Source: CAWBRT01 sp963819175
Lineage (GTDB): Bacteria; Acidobacteriota; Terriglobia; Terriglobales; Acidobacteriaceae
DNA: 64,000 bases
Direction: 5' to 3'
NCBI GenBank assembly: GCA_963819175.1
Contig: CAWFVJ010000013.1
Location: 588,243-652,242 of the forward strand
Under the pieces are notes generated by a model, which was not told where the DNA came from, made no database searches, and saw only the letters and a program-made list of their open reading frames with translations. Shown here piece by piece: positions 36,291-45,494 of this stretch. Position 1 is the first letter of the stretch, and each line of letters starts with the position of its first letter. The translations under genes and the position numbers were made by a program.

Positions 36291-37082
36291 TTGCAAAATA
36301 CTTCGCTGGCCGGCCTGAGTCGTAAAGAAGCCGAGGTTTATTCCCGGCTCGATTCCGCACGGCTGCCGAAACATATCGCCATTATCATGGATGGGAACGG
36401 CCGCTGGGCGAAACGCCGTCACCTGCCCAGGATCGCCGGCCACCGCCGCGGCGCCGACTCCGTGCGCGACGTGGTGCAGACCGCGTCACGCGTCAAGATT
36501 CCATGGCTCACGTTGTATGCCTTTTCGGTCGAGAACCTGAAACGGCGGCCCAAGACCGAAACCGACTTCCTGATGGCCCTGTTGCGCCGTTATTTGAAGC
36601 AGGAAGTCCCCATGCTCAACGATTTCAATGTGCGGCTTAACTTCATTGGACGCACCCATGAACTGCCGGAATCGGTGCAGGCGCGCATGGCGTGGGCGCT
36701 GGAGAAGACCAGCAAGAACACCGGAACGCTGCTGACCCTGGCGCTGAATTACGGAGCGCGCACGGAACTGGTGGACTGCTTCCAATCGATTCTCGCCACC
36801 GCCAATAGCAATGGCGGGTTAGGTCATCTCCAGATCGACGAGGAAATGATCGCCCGGCACCTTTACACGGGCTCGCTGCCCGACCCCGACCTGGTGATTC
36901 GAACCAGCGGCGAGATGCGCTTGAGCAACTTCCTGCTTTGGCAGCTTGCCTACGCCGAGATTTACGTCACCCAGACATTGTGGCCTGACTTCGACGGCAC
37001 GCATTTTCTGGAGGCCATCAGCGAGTACCAGAAACGTGAGCGCCGCTATGGCGGACTTGTCGAAAACAGCGCCCACGCGTAA
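36291..37082 (+). CDS. uppS: Isoprenyl (undecaprenyl) diphosphate synthase
   Basis: Makes the C55 lipid carrier for peptidoglycan by adding isopentenyl units to farnesyl diphosphate. Motifs: HIAIIMDGNGRWAKRR (catalytic Asp), LTLYAFSVENLKRP-like (here LKRRPKTE), DLVIRTSGEMRLSNFLLWQ. 263 residues, normal. It probably starts at TTG 36291 with GAGG 6 nt before. It is first in an operon with cdsA, dxr and rseP (gap 9 bp), the common envelope/isoprenoid order. Confidence 0.95.
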   Translation: MQNTSLAGLSRKEAEVYSRLDSARLPKHIAIIMDGNGRWAKRRHLPRIAGHRRGADSVRDVVQTASRVKIPWLTLYAFSVENLKRRPKTETDFLMALLRRYLKQEVPMLNDFNVRLNFIGRTHELPESVQARMAWALEKTSKNTGTLLTLALNYGARTELVDCFQSILATANSNGGLGHLQIDEEMIARHLYTGSLPDPDLVIRTSGEMRLSNFLLWQLAYAEIYVTQTLWPDFDGTHFLEAISEYQKRERRYGGLVENSAHA

Positions 37083-37091
37083 GCCATCCAG

Positions 37092-37989
37092 ATGAAGCGC
37101 GTCCTCACCGCAGCCATCCTCATTCCGCTTGTACTGCTGGCGGTTTTCCGCGCTCCCAACTGGGCCTTCACCCTGCTGGTGGCACTCGTAGCCTTGCTGT
37201 CGCTGAGCGAATACTTTGAGATTGTGGCCGGCTACGGCGTCGAACCGTTTCGCTTCCTTGGCTACCTGCTCACCGTGACCATGTACGCGGTGCGCGTTCT
37301 GGGCCGCTGTCAGTGCCGAAACTCCATCGGCGGTGACGGTGCTTTCCGGGCTGATTTTCCTCTTCTGTTTTTCGCCTTTTGTGCTGTTATGCGCGGCCAT
37401 GCCAAGGCCGAATCTGCGCGGCGGATTGCCGGCGGCATGTTTCACTTACCTGGGCATCGTCTATGTCGGGTTTTCGCTGCTTACGCTGGTGTTCTTGCGC
37501 ATGATGCCGGCGGGATGGTTCTTTGTTCTGTTCACTTTTTTTGTGGTCTGGGCGGGCGACACATTCGCCTACTATGTCGGCCGGGCTTTCGGAAGAATCC
37601 CATTTGCGCCGCGCATCAGCCCCAAGAAGACCTGGGAAGGCGCCGTGGCTTCGGCTGTCGGGTCGGTGATTTTTGCGCTTCTGCTGACCCGGTTTGCAAC
37701 CCCCATTGCCGACGGGCTGGCGCGAGCCCATCTGCTCACTTCGCCTGCAAGTTTTGTTTCGACACCTATGTGGATGGTGGCAGCCATTGCGGTTTGCCTG
37801 AACGTGGCGGCACAATTGGGAGACCTGCTGGAATCGCTCATGAAGCGGGGAGCCGGGATCAAGGATTCCGGACGTCTGCTGCCCGGGCATGGTGGAATCC
37901 TGGATCGAATCGATGCCTTGCTGTTCGCATCTCCGGTGGCACTGCTGCTTTTTGGAGGAATGCTTGAGAAATTCCTCCAGATGCCCTAA
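37092..37989 (+). CDS. cdsA: Phosphatidate cytidylyltransferase (apparent frameshift)
   Basis: Membrane enzyme that makes CDP-diacylglycerol from phosphatidate and CTP. N-terminal helices (VLTAAILIPLVLLAVF) are in one frame up to about LTVTMYA. From about 37290 the conserved remainder is in another frame (AFWAAVSAETPSAVTVLSG onward), including VWAGDTFAYYVGRAFG, the family signature SPKKTWEGAVAS, and KDSGRLLPGHGGILDRID. The joined length of about 298 residues is normal. Confidence 0.9.
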
Positions 37990-38015
37990 CCTCAACGTGG
38001 ATGCAACTTTCCTGC

Positions 38016-39215
38016 ATGAAGAAACTCGCAATCCTAGGTTCAACGGGCTCCATCGGACATAGCACCCTCCGCATTGTAGAGTCATACCCCGACCGCTTCG
38101 GCGTAGTCACGCTGGCGGCTGGAAACAATCTGGAGACCGCTTTCGAGCAGGTTCTCCGCTGGCGCCCACGTATTGTTTCGGTAGCTCTGGAAGAAGGTGC
38201 CGGGCGACTTCGTCAGCAGTTGCGCCGGGCCGGAGTAACGGATGTGGAGGTGGTTTGGGGCGAGGCCGGCACGGTTGCCGCCGCCACTCATCCGGAGGTC
38301 GATTTTGTGGTCAGCGCCATTGTCGGTGTCGCCGGCCTGAAAGCCACCTACGAAGCCGTGAAGGCCGGCAAGACGCTTGGCTTGGCAAATAAAGAATGTC
38401 TGGTGGCGGCCGGTGAACTCATCACGGCCGAGGCGCGGCGCAGTGGAACCGTGCTGCTGCCCATCGACAGCGAACACAATGCCATCCACCAGTGCATGCG
38501 CGGCGGGCGTCTGCGTGAGGTCGAGCGGGTCTGGCTGACCGCTTCGGGAGGTCCTTTCTTGCACACTCCGGCGTCGGAGTTCGCGGCCATTACGGTGGAA
38601 CAGGCGCTCAATCATCCCACCTGGAAAATGGGCCGCCGCATTACAATTGACTCGGCGACGTTGATGAACAAGGGGTTCGAGGTGATCGAGGCGTGCCGGC
38701 TCTTCGATCTGCCGCCGCGGCAGGTGCAGGTCATCGTGCATCCCCAGTCGACGGTGCATTCGATGGTCGAGTTCATCGACGGCAGCCTGCTGGCGCAGGT
38801 ATCGGTGACGGACATGCGCTTGCCCATCCTGTACGCTTTGACGTATCCGGAGCGGATCGAGTCCGACCTGCGCTTCCCGGTTTCGGAGCTGCGCCATTTG
38901 GACTTTTTTCCTCCCGATTTCGATAAGTTCCCTTGCCTTCGGTTGGCCTATGAGGCTGCGGAGGCCGGCGGCACGCAAACCATTGCGCTCAATGCCGCCG
39001 ACGAGGTGGCCGTGGCAGCTTTCCTGGAGGGTGAAATACCCTTTCAAGGCATCCCGGCGACGATCCAGGAAGTTTTAGAAGAAACACTTACGGGCAGACC
39101 TGAATCTATAGATGAAGTACTTTCGGTGGATGCCGAGGCACGGTTGCTGGCCTCTCGGGTAGTGCGGCAGCGCAGCCGCGGATTCCGTAAGTTGTCCGAA
39201 AAGGGTGTTTCCTGA
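38016..39215 (+). CDS. dxr: 1-deoxy-D-xylulose 5-phosphate reductoisomerase
   Basis: Second step of the MEP isoprenoid pathway, forming MEP with NADPH. It shows the NADP motif KKLAILGSTGSIGHS at the start, GLANKECLVAAGE, PIDSEHNAIHQCM and WLTASGGPF, GRRITIDSATLMNKG and HPQSTVHSMVEF. About 400 residues, intact. I use ATG 38016 (MKKLAILG), five codons inside the longest frame, because it gives the normal N-terminus. ispG of the same pathway lies 2.4 kb downstream. Confidence 0.96.
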   Translation: MKKLAILGSTGSIGHSTLRIVESYPDRFGVVTLAAGNNLETAFEQVLRWRPRIVSVALEEGAGRLRQQLRRAGVTDVEVVWGEAGTVAAATHPEVDFVVSAIVGVAGLKATYEAVKAGKTLGLANKECLVAAGELITAEARRSGTVLLPIDSEHNAIHQCMRGGRLREVERVWLTASGGPFLHTPASEFAAITVEQALNHPTWKMGRRITIDSATLMNKGFEVIEACRLFDLPPRQVQVIVHPQSTVHSMVEFIDGSLLAQVSVTDMRLPILYALTYPERIESDLRFPVSELRHLDFFPPDFDKFPCLRLAYEAAEAGGTQTIALNAADEVAVAAFLEGEIPFQGIPATIQEVLEETLTGRPESIDEVLSVDAEARLLASRVVRQRSRGFRKLSEKGVS

Positions 39216-39217
39216 AT

Positions 39218-40561
39218 ATGGCAGCAGCTCTCTATTACGATATCGTCTCGGTTTTCTTTGTCCTGGCGGTCATGATCCTGGTCCATGAATGGGGTCATTT
39301 TGCCGCTGCCAAGCTGTTTGGGGTGCGCGTCGAGGTCTTTTCCATCGGATTTGGCAAGCGGCTGGCCGGATTCCGCCGGGGCGATACCGACTACCGGATT
39401 TCCCTCCTTCCCTTCGGTGGGTACGTGAAGATGTCGGGGGAAAACCCTCTGGACCAGCGCTCCGGCACGCCGGAGGAATTTATGTCCCATCCCCGGTGGC
39501 AGCGTGTGGTCATCGCGCTGGCCGGGCCATTCATGAACATCGCGCTGGCGATCGGACTGCTGACCTTCGTTTACATGGTGCACTACGAGCACTCGATTTA
39601 TCTGGATCAGGCCGCTGTGGTGGGCTGGGTAGCCCCTGGCAGTGCCGCTGAAAAAGCGGGAATTCAGCCCGGCGACAAGATCACTCAGATCGGCTCGACC
39701 CGGAATCCCGATTGGGAGTTCGTTCTTTCCAAGATCATGATCAGTCCCAATTCGCCGGTGGAGTTGATCATCCAGCGGGGCGATCAGCAATTGCCGAAGA
39801 CTGTCGTTCCCGAAGTGGCCGGCAAGGAGCAATTTGGCGAAGCGGGATTGGTGCCTCAACAGCCGTTCACGGTCACGCAAATGGAGCCGGACATGCCGGC
39901 AGCCAAGTCGGGAATGCAGATCGGGGATGACATCGTCGCCGCCGACGGCGTGCCTGTCCGTTCCACCCAGAGCCTCGCGCACCAGCTGCAACTGAGCAAG
40001 AACCATCCGGTGGTGCTGACCGTAAAGCGCAACGGCCAGCAACTGGACCTGACCGTCACGCCGCAACTCACCACCAGCGACGACGGCCAGAAGGTCTACC
40101 GGATCGGCATTCTCTCGATGCCGGTTCGCGTCGACAAATTGCCATTCATGCAGGCGCTCTCCCATTCCATCGACTCGAATCAGAAGAACTCGCTGCTGAT
40201 TCTGGAGCTGGTGAAGCGGATGATGCAGCGCAAGATCTCCATCAAGCAGATGGAAGGCCCGATCGGAATCGCGCGCGTCAGCGGCATGGCTGCTCAACAG
40301 AAGGGCTGGACGCCGCTGATGCAGGTGATGGCCGCCATCAGCCTCAACCTCGGCATCTTCAACCTGTTTCCCATCCCGATCCTCGATGGCGGATTGATCC
40401 TGCTGCTGCTGATCGAGTCGGTCATACGGCGCGACATCAGCCAGCCCATCAAGGAACGCATCTACCAAGCCGCTTTTGTCTGCCTCATCCTGTTCGCCGG
40501 CATGGTGATCTTCAACGATATTGTGAAAGTGATTCCGGGAATCACGCACCACGTGCAGTAA
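39218..40561 (+). CDS. rseP: RIP metalloprotease RseP (site-2 protease)
   Basis: Intramembrane zinc protease that cleaves anti-sigma factors and remnant signal peptides. Motifs: HEWGHFAAAKLFGV (HExxH) in the first helix, two PDZ domains (VGWVAPGSAAEKAGIQPGDKI and AAKSGMQIGDDIVAADGVPV), and FNLFPIPILDGG at the C-terminus. 447 residues. It starts 2 bp after dxr. The window also has an ECF sigma/anti-sigma pair at 1-2.3 kb that such a protease could act on. Confidence 0.96.
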   Translation: MAAALYYDIVSVFFVLAVMILVHEWGHFAAAKLFGVRVEVFSIGFGKRLAGFRRGDTDYRISLLPFGGYVKMSGENPLDQRSGTPEEFMSHPRWQRVVIALAGPFMNIALAIGLLTFVYMVHYEHSIYLDQAAVVGWVAPGSAAEKAGIQPGDKITQIGSTRNPDWEFVLSKIMISPNSPVELIIQRGDQQLPKTVVPEVAGKEQFGEAGLVPQQPFTVTQMEPDMPAAKSGMQIGDDIVAADGVPVRSTQSLAHQLQLSKNHPVVLTVKRNGQQLDLTVTPQLTTSDDGQKVYRIGILSMPVRVDKLPFMQALSHSIDSNQKNSLLILELVKRMMQRKISIKQMEGPIGIARVSGMAAQQKGWTPLMQVMAAISLNLGIFNLFPIPILDGGLILLLLIESVIRRDISQPIKERIYQAAFVCLILFAGMVIFNDIVKVIPGITHHVQ

Positions 40562-40592
40562 GGGATATTGCACGTGGTGTCGTCCTTTTGGT
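40547..40592 (+). terminator. Terminator after rseP
   Basis: Perfect 11-bp stem CACCACGTGCA (40547-40557) with TGCACGTGGTG (40569-40579) overlapping the rseP stop, followed by TCGTCCTTTTGG. It probably ends the uppS-rseP transcript. Confidence 0.65.
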
Positions 40593-40644
40593 TGAGGTGT
40601 CATCCTGAGCGCGATGTTGTAGCCAGCAGTCAGACCTGTTTATG

Positions 40645-41004
40645 AGGTGTCATCCTGAGCGGAGCGAAGGATCTGCTGTTTGAATCGCCATGTACTACGT
40701 CTACATCCTCGCCAGCCGCAGCCGGAATCTGTACATCGGAGTAACTGGTAATCTCGACCGCCGCATCTTTGAACACAAACAGAAGCTCGTGCGCGGTTTC
40801 TCATCGCGCTACAACATCGACCGCTTGCTCTATTTCGAGATGCACGGTGACGTACGGCGAGCCATAGCGCGCGAAAAGGAACTCAAGGGCTGGCGACGAG
40901 AGAAGAAGATCACGCTGATCGAGCAGCGAGAACCCCACATGGGACGACCTGAGCGCGGGAACCGGAAGAACAGCAGATCCTTCGCTCCGCTCAGGATGAC
41001 ACCT
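40645..41004 (+). mobile_element. GIY-YIG element flanked by a perfect 36-bp inverted repeat
   Basis: A 360-bp unit: left arm 40645-40680 (begins AGGTGTCATCCTGAGC, ends ATCTGCTGTT) and right arm 40969-41004, its exact reverse complement over 36 bp. Between them is one GIY-YIG nuclease gene that runs through the right arm. Partial copies of the same arm are scattered elsewhere in the window without the gene (29.2, 44.2, 46.6, 60.8 kb). A duplicate of the left arm core also occurs at about 40594. Confidence 0.65.
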
Positions 41005-41007
41005 TGA
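40690..41007 (+). CDS. GIY-YIG nuclease family protein within the inverted-repeat element
   Basis: Single-domain GIY-YIG protein, 105 residues. Motifs: YYVYILASRSRNLYIGVTGNL (the GIY and YIG strands), a catalytic Arg in DRRIFEHK, LLYFEMHGDVRRAIAREKELKGWRREKK. The last 12 or so residues (RSFAPLRMTP) are translated from the right inverted repeat. Such proteins are called UPF0213-like; many are of unknown function, and related domains act in mobile introns and repair. It has no operon partner. Nicking of the repeat ends is an inference from the arrangement. Confidence 0.8.
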   Translation: MYYVYILASRSRNLYIGVTGNLDRRIFEHKQKLVRGFSSRYNIDRLLYFEMHGDVRRAIAREKELKGWRREKKITLIEQREPHMGRPERGNRKNSRSFAPLRMTP

Positions 41008-41060
41008 ATTATTTATTGTTCATTATCATTAGGGTGAGTTGCTAAGGCGATTTTCGCCAG

Positions 41061-41453
41061 TTACGCATGGCTGTTGTCGCAGGCATCTCTGGCGACAGCG
41101 GGAGGGGTTCGCAACAGTGGCTTGGGGCGAAACACCCACAATGCAATTGTCGAGACTGTACAGGTTGAGAGAGAAATCACAAAATCACTAACGTGTCGGC
41201 CAACCCCAAAAGCTGCAAGCATCACCGTAATGCATGCAGATAACAACAGAAGCAACGACCAGCCGAGTACAAACCGAAAGAGCATTTGCAGCAAGCACAT
41301 GAGCAGTAGAATGCCAAAAATCTTAGAATCATCCTCATTCTGAAAATCGACGGCGTAGAAAAAGAACCACCCCACGATTAAAGTGAACGGTAGGTACCCG
41401 ATCACGGGTGCCTCTGGCCGACGCTGCAAGATTTGGCGAACTATTTGTTTCAT
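41061..41453 (-). CDS. Hypothetical membrane protein
   Basis: 130 residues with four hydrophobic stretches (LPFTLIVGWFFFYAV, FGILLLMCLLQMLFRF, LLLLLSACITVMLAAF, VISLSTCTVSTIALWVF) and short charged ends. No recognised family. It lies alone between the GIY-YIG element and ispG. Confidence 0.5.
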   Translation of the reverse strand: MKQIVRQILQRRPEAPVIGYLPFTLIVGWFFFYAVDFQNEDDSKIFGILLLMCLLQMLFRFVLGWSLLLLLSACITVMLAAFGVGRHVSDFVISLSTCTVSTIALWVFRPKPLLRTPPAVARDACDNSHA

Positions 41454-41606
41454 CGAAGTCCCGATATCGTATCCTCAGTTGGTGTTGATTTGCCAACAAT
41501 TACTTGGGTGACTGCGTAGAACAGGCATTCTCACCACCTACCCGGTAGAATACCCCGGCGAAGCGGCGCCCCTCAGGGTCTCGAATGGTAAACTAAGCAC
41601 ATTCGT

Positions 41607-42851
41607 ATGCCGAAGATTGAGCGCAAAAAGACGTACACAGCCACGGTCGGCGGGGTTCGGCTGGGTGGAGATGCACCGATCGTGGTGCAGTCGATGACCA
41701 ACACGGACACGGCGGACATTGCCGGAACCGTCGCCCAGGTGGCCGCACTGGCTCGCGCCGGATCGGAGCTGGTCCGGGTGACCGTGAATAACGATGCCGC
41801 CGCGCAGGCCGTGCCGGAGATCGTGGAGCGGCTGGCGCAACAGGGCGTGCAGGTGCCCATCATTGGCGACTTCCATTACAACGGCCACCTGTTGCTGAAG
41901 AAGTTTCCGGCGTGCGCGCGGGCGCTGGCCAAGTATCGGATCAACCCCGGCAACGTCTCCATAGGCCGCAAGGACGACGACAACTTCCGCACCATGATCG
42001 AGGTCGCCATTGAAAATCAGCGACCGGTGCGCATCGGCGTGAACTGGGGCTCGCTCGACCAGCAGTTGCTGACGCGCATGATGGACGCGAATTCCAAGCT
42101 GGCTGAACCCTTGGACACTCGCGACGTGATGATGGAAGCGATGATCGCCAGCGCCCTGCACTCGGCCGAACGCGCCGAGCAGTATGGGATGCCGCCCGAA
42201 CAGATCATCCTTAGCGCCAAGGTGAGCGGAGTGCAGGACCTGATCGACGTTTACCGCGCGCTCGCCGCCCGCTGCAAATATGCGCTGCACCTGGGGCTCA
42301 CCGAGGCCGGCATGGGCGCCAAGGGCATTGTCAGCAGTACCGCCGGACTGGCCGTTCTGCTGCAGGAAGGCATTGGCGACACCATCCGCGTTTCGCTGAC
42401 GCCCGCGCCCAACGGCGACCGCAGCGAAGAGGTCCGCGTGGCGCAGCAGATACTGCAATCGATGGGCATCCGCAGCTTCGTTCCGCAGGTGACCGCCTGC
42501 CCGGGCTGTGGCCGAACAACTTCCACCTACTTCCAGCAGTTGGCGGAGCGCATTCAGGACTACCTGCGCGAGCAGATGCCGGCGTGGCGAAAGCAGTACG
42601 AGGGCATCGAGCGAATGAAGCTGGCGGTGATGGGATGCGTGGTGAACGGCCCCGGCGAAAGCAAGCACGCTAACATCGGCATATCGCTGCCGGGCACGTT
42701 CGAGGAACCGAAAGCTCCCGTCTTCGTCGACGGCCGCCTGATGACAACGCTGCGCGGCGACAAGATCGCGGAAGAGTTCATGGCCATCCTTGACGAGTAC
42801 GTCGAGACCCATTACTCGAAGAAAGAAGCGGAAACAGCTACCAGAAAATAG
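41607..42851 (+). CDS. ispG: 4-hydroxy-3-methylbut-2-en-1-yl diphosphate synthase
   Basis: Iron-sulfur enzyme of the MEP pathway that converts MEcPP to HMBPP. It has VQSMTNTDTADI at the N-terminus (substrate site), RINPGNV, KVSGVQDLI, TEAGMGAKGIVSS, and the cluster cysteines in TACPGCGRTT and VMGCVVNGPGESKHA. 414 residues, intact, the short bacterial form. Transcribed alone with the 15-bp tandem repeat just after it. Confidence 0.96.
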   Translation: MPKIERKKTYTATVGGVRLGGDAPIVVQSMTNTDTADIAGTVAQVAALARAGSELVRVTVNNDAAAQAVPEIVERLAQQGVQVPIIGDFHYNGHLLLKKFPACARALAKYRINPGNVSIGRKDDDNFRTMIEVAIENQRPVRIGVNWGSLDQQLLTRMMDANSKLAEPLDTRDVMMEAMIASALHSAERAEQYGMPPEQIILSAKVSGVQDLIDVYRALAARCKYALHLGLTEAGMGAKGIVSSTAGLAVLLQEGIGDTIRVSLTPAPNGDRSEEVRVAQQILQSMGIRSFVPQVTACPGCGRTTSTYFQQLAERIQDYLREQMPAWRKQYEGIERMKLAVMGCVVNGPGESKHANIGISLPGTFEEPKAPVFVDGRLMTTLRGDKIAEEFMAILDEYVETHYSKKEAETATRK

Positions 42852-42865
42852 TCTCCAGGATTAAA

Positions 42866-42910
42866 TTAACAGGTACTCGGTTAACAGGTACTCGGTTAAC
42901 AGGTACTCGG
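42866..42910. repeat. Three exact 15-bp tandem repeats
   Basis: TTAACAGGTACTCGG occurs three times without a break directly after ispG. The remaining sequence up to 43161 shows no gene that I can support. Confidence 0.8.
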
Positions 42911-43161
42911 CCTGAGCACTCGTTTTCTGCTCGTCCGTTTTTGTGCCGGAGCTGATGTCTTGTAATGTCCGATAACGGTATGGGCGCGGGAAGTGCAAAA
43001 CTTAGGCGGTTTGCCGCCATCCAAGAGATAGATTTGGCCATTTCCCGCGGCAACATGCGACCCTTTGTCGCCAATTGGCCTTATTGCGGATGGAGCGGGT
43101 GAGTTGGAGGTCCGCGAACTCCGCATCGGCTTGACCGCCTGATGGCGTGTGAGGAGCTGAA

Positions 43162-43608
43162 ATGAGAAAGTTCGTTTTAGTTTGCTGCGTCCCTTTCCTG
43201 CTGACACTTTGCACCTTCGCACAGCATATGGAAGTTTCGGGCGCTTACGATCACCTGACCCCCGGAAAAGATGGGTTCAACTTCTCTGCCGCATTTCTCG
43301 CCGCAAAGCACTTTGGATTGGAGGGCGATGTCGGCGGATTCTACCCAAGCAAGGATTCAGTCCATGTCTATACGGTTTTGGGCGGACCCAAGGTCATGTT
43401 CGCTACGCACGATGCCCTGTTCACCCCTTACGTTCATCTGTTGGTTGGCGAAGCGCGCGAATTCAGCAACAACTATCTCGGGGTACTGCCCGGAGGCGGC
43501 GTCGACGTGGGCACCAAACGCATTGCCCTTCGCTTGAAGTTCGATGCCATACACTTCAACGACGGCACGCACGCACTCGCCGGAGCGGGGATTGTGCTTC
43601 GCTGGTAA
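43162..43608 (+). CDS. Small outer-membrane beta-barrel protein
   Basis: 148-residue protein with a signal peptide (FVLVCCVPFLLTLCTFAQ) followed by alternating strands typical of eight-strand barrels (MEVSGAYDHLTP, GLEGDVGGFYP, YTVLGGPKVMFA, LFTPYVHLLVGEA, LGVLPGGGVDVG) and a terminal aromatic strand (GAGIVLRW). Likely an OmpA/OmpW-like or lipid A-associated barrel of unknown function. Confidence 0.7.
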   Translation: MRKFVLVCCVPFLLTLCTFAQHMEVSGAYDHLTPGKDGFNFSAAFLAAKHFGLEGDVGGFYPSKDSVHVYTVLGGPKVMFATHDALFTPYVHLLVGEAREFSNNYLGVLPGGGVDVGTKRIALRLKFDAIHFNDGTHALAGAGIVLRW

Positions 43609-43682
43609 GCCGTGCTCGCCGCGTGGCCGAGGCGCTGTGATTTGCGCTTGCAGCAGCGACTCGGCTCGGCCAAACTGGTTCC

Positions 43683-44225
43683 ATGCCTTTCAAGCCAACT
43701 CCGCGGCACTATGACGAGCAGGCGCTCTACGAGTACGCCGTCGGGGCGCTCGGCAGGCGCATGCGCACGGTTGCCGAACTCAAGCGCCTGATGCGGCCTC
43801 GCGTGCAGCATCAACCGGAGGGCGCGCTGCTGATCGAGGTGGTCGTCGCGCGCCTGAAGGAACAGCGTTACCTGAACGACGCCGGATACGCGGCTGCTTA
43901 CTCCTCCTTTCGCAAGGAAAACGAAAAATTCGGCAGCATGCGCGTGGTCCGCGATCTGAGGGCCAAGGGCATGCATGCGGACGTGATCGAACACGCAGTG
44001 AAAACCGCGTACGAGGGCGTGAATGAGGAAAAGCTTGCGCGCGCCTTTCTGGCTCGCAAGCGCATCGTCGCGCCGGCGAATCAAAAGCAGGCCGCACGCA
44101 TTTTCCGCGCGCTGGTACGCGCCGGATTCTCATCAGGGGTGATCATCCCAATTCTGAAAAAATGGCACGTCGAGGACGAAACCCTCAGCGCACTCGAGCA
44201 GGAACGGGAAGAAACGGAATCGTAG
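43683..44225 (+). CDS. recX: Regulatory protein RecX
   Basis: Modulator that limits RecA filaments. 180 residues made of three-helix repeats: YEYAVGALGRRMRTVAELKRLM, VVARLKEQRYLNDAGYAAAY, then ENEKFGSMRVVRDLRAKGMHADVIEHAV. RecA is not in the window. It follows the barrel protein on the same strand after 74 bp. Confidence 0.85.
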   Translation: MPFKPTPRHYDEQALYEYAVGALGRRMRTVAELKRLMRPRVQHQPEGALLIEVVVARLKEQRYLNDAGYAAAYSSFRKENEKFGSMRVVRDLRAKGMHADVIEHAVKTAYEGVNEEKLARAFLARKRIVAPANQKQAARIFRALVRAGFSSGVIIPILKKWHVEDETLSALEQEREETES

Positions 44226-44244
44226 AGTGCGGCAAATGCCCTTT

Positions 44245-44340
44245 GGGAGTGTCATTCTGAGGGAGCGCAGCGAGCGAAGTTGAGGCGTTAAGGCGGCGTC
44301 TGAGTCGCCTGCCGAAATCCTGAGCGGAGCGAAGGAACTT
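44245..44340. repeat. Degenerate family-1 repeat pair
   Basis: GAGTGTCATTCTGAGGGAGCGC at left and CCTGAGCGGAGCGAAGGAAC at right, between recX and the glycosylase gene. Degraded copies of the repeat that flanks the GIY-YIG gene. Confidence 0.5.
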
Positions 44341-44424
44341 GAAAACTTGAGAGCGGCGCTAGGTGGGACAGTTTAATGGTCCTGAAACCATCGCAAAATT
44401 CGAAGGGACAACCAATCGTCAATT

Positions 44425-45168
44425 ATGCAGCCCAAATTACTAGATGAAGCCACCGAGCACCTCAAACGGGCCGACCGCCGCATGGCGCAACTGATCGAGC
44501 GCGTCGGGCCATGCACGCTGAAATTGCGGCACGAGCACTCCATCTTCTATTCCTTGCTGCGCTCGATCGTCTACCAGCAGCTCGCGGGCAAGGCGGCGGC
44601 GGCGATCCTGGGCCGCGTGGACGAGTTGTTTCCAGGTGCGCTCGCCACTCCCGAGCAGATCGTGGCCGAAACCGAAGAGCGCCTGCGTTCGGCGGGCTTG
44701 TCGCGCAACAAGATGCTGGCGGTGAAGGATCTTGCGGCCAAGACGCTGGACGGCACCGTGCCGCACGGCAGCGCCATCGACAAGATGAGCGACGAGGAGA
44801 TCATCGAGCGCGTCAGCCAGGTGCGCGGCATAGGCCGCTGGACGGTCGAGATGCTGCTCATCTTCCGCCTGGGACGCACCGACGTGCTGCCTCTCGACGA
44901 CTTCGGGGTGCGCAAAGGGTTCCAGCGAACCTATCGCCTGCCCGACATGCCCACCAAGCAGCAAATGCTGAAGAAGGGCGAGCGATGGAAGCCGTGGCGA
45001 AGCATCGCGAGCTGGTATCTGTGGAGGGCAGCCGAAGACCCTGCACTCAAATCGAAAAGCGCTGCGGCAAAAACTTCGAAGACTGCGAAGGCTAAAGCTT
45101 CACGGCCTGTGAGGCCGAAGAGTTCAAGGGCGAGCACCAAGAGACTAAAGAAAAAGCCTCGAAGCTGA
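44425..45168 (+). CDS. DNA-3-methyladenine glycosylase, AlkA/HhH-GPD type
   Basis: Base-excision repair glycosylase of 247 residues. It shows a helix-hairpin-helix VRGIGRWTVEMLLIF and the catalytic Asp in DVLPLDDFG, with SIVYQQLAGKAAAAI in the N-terminal half. The last 50 residues are a Lys/Arg/Ser/Ala-rich basic tail (AKTSKTAKAKASRPVRPKSS), not part of the enzyme fold and perhaps DNA-binding. Confidence 0.88.
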   Translation: MQPKLLDEATEHLKRADRRMAQLIERVGPCTLKLRHEHSIFYSLLRSIVYQQLAGKAAAAILGRVDELFPGALATPEQIVAETEERLRSAGLSRNKMLAVKDLAAKTLDGTVPHGSAIDKMSDEEIIERVSQVRGIGRWTVEMLLIFRLGRTDVLPLDDFGVRKGFQRTYRLPDMPTKQQMLKKGERWKPWRSIASWYLWRAAEDPALKSKSAAAKTSKTAKAKASRPVRPKSSRASTKRLKKKPRS

Positions 45169-45217
45169 GACGTTGGTGTTGAGCACAATTCTCCATCCGC
45201 GCACAACCCACCGAAAG

Positions 45218-45258
45218 AACCCAGGTTAGCCAAAAGCGGGCGAACCTGGGGGCGCCCT
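45218..45258. repeat. Family-2 hairpin, reverse orientation
   Basis: CCCAGGTTAGCC pairs with a GGCGAACCTGGG arm across an AAAAGC loop. Same type as the scattered CCCCA...TGGGG hairpins, read on the other strand. No gene is evident in 45169-45494. Confidence 0.5.
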
Positions 45259-45494
45259 GGGCCATCCCGCATCGGCGGCAGTGATCCGTTCGCCAGCGAC
45301 GGGTGATTGGGCTAACATGGAGTAGTTGCGGCAACGTGCCCACTTCGACTGGTGTTCACCTTTTTTGTTGCGCCAGTCCTTCCGGCCGCTTTACTAATTC
45401 ACCGTCAACGCCGAAAATAGCGGGTTGCCCGCTACGGGGAGCGCGCATCATTATTTGCGAACCCTCACTCACCCCACCTGTTGAAAGGACGACC

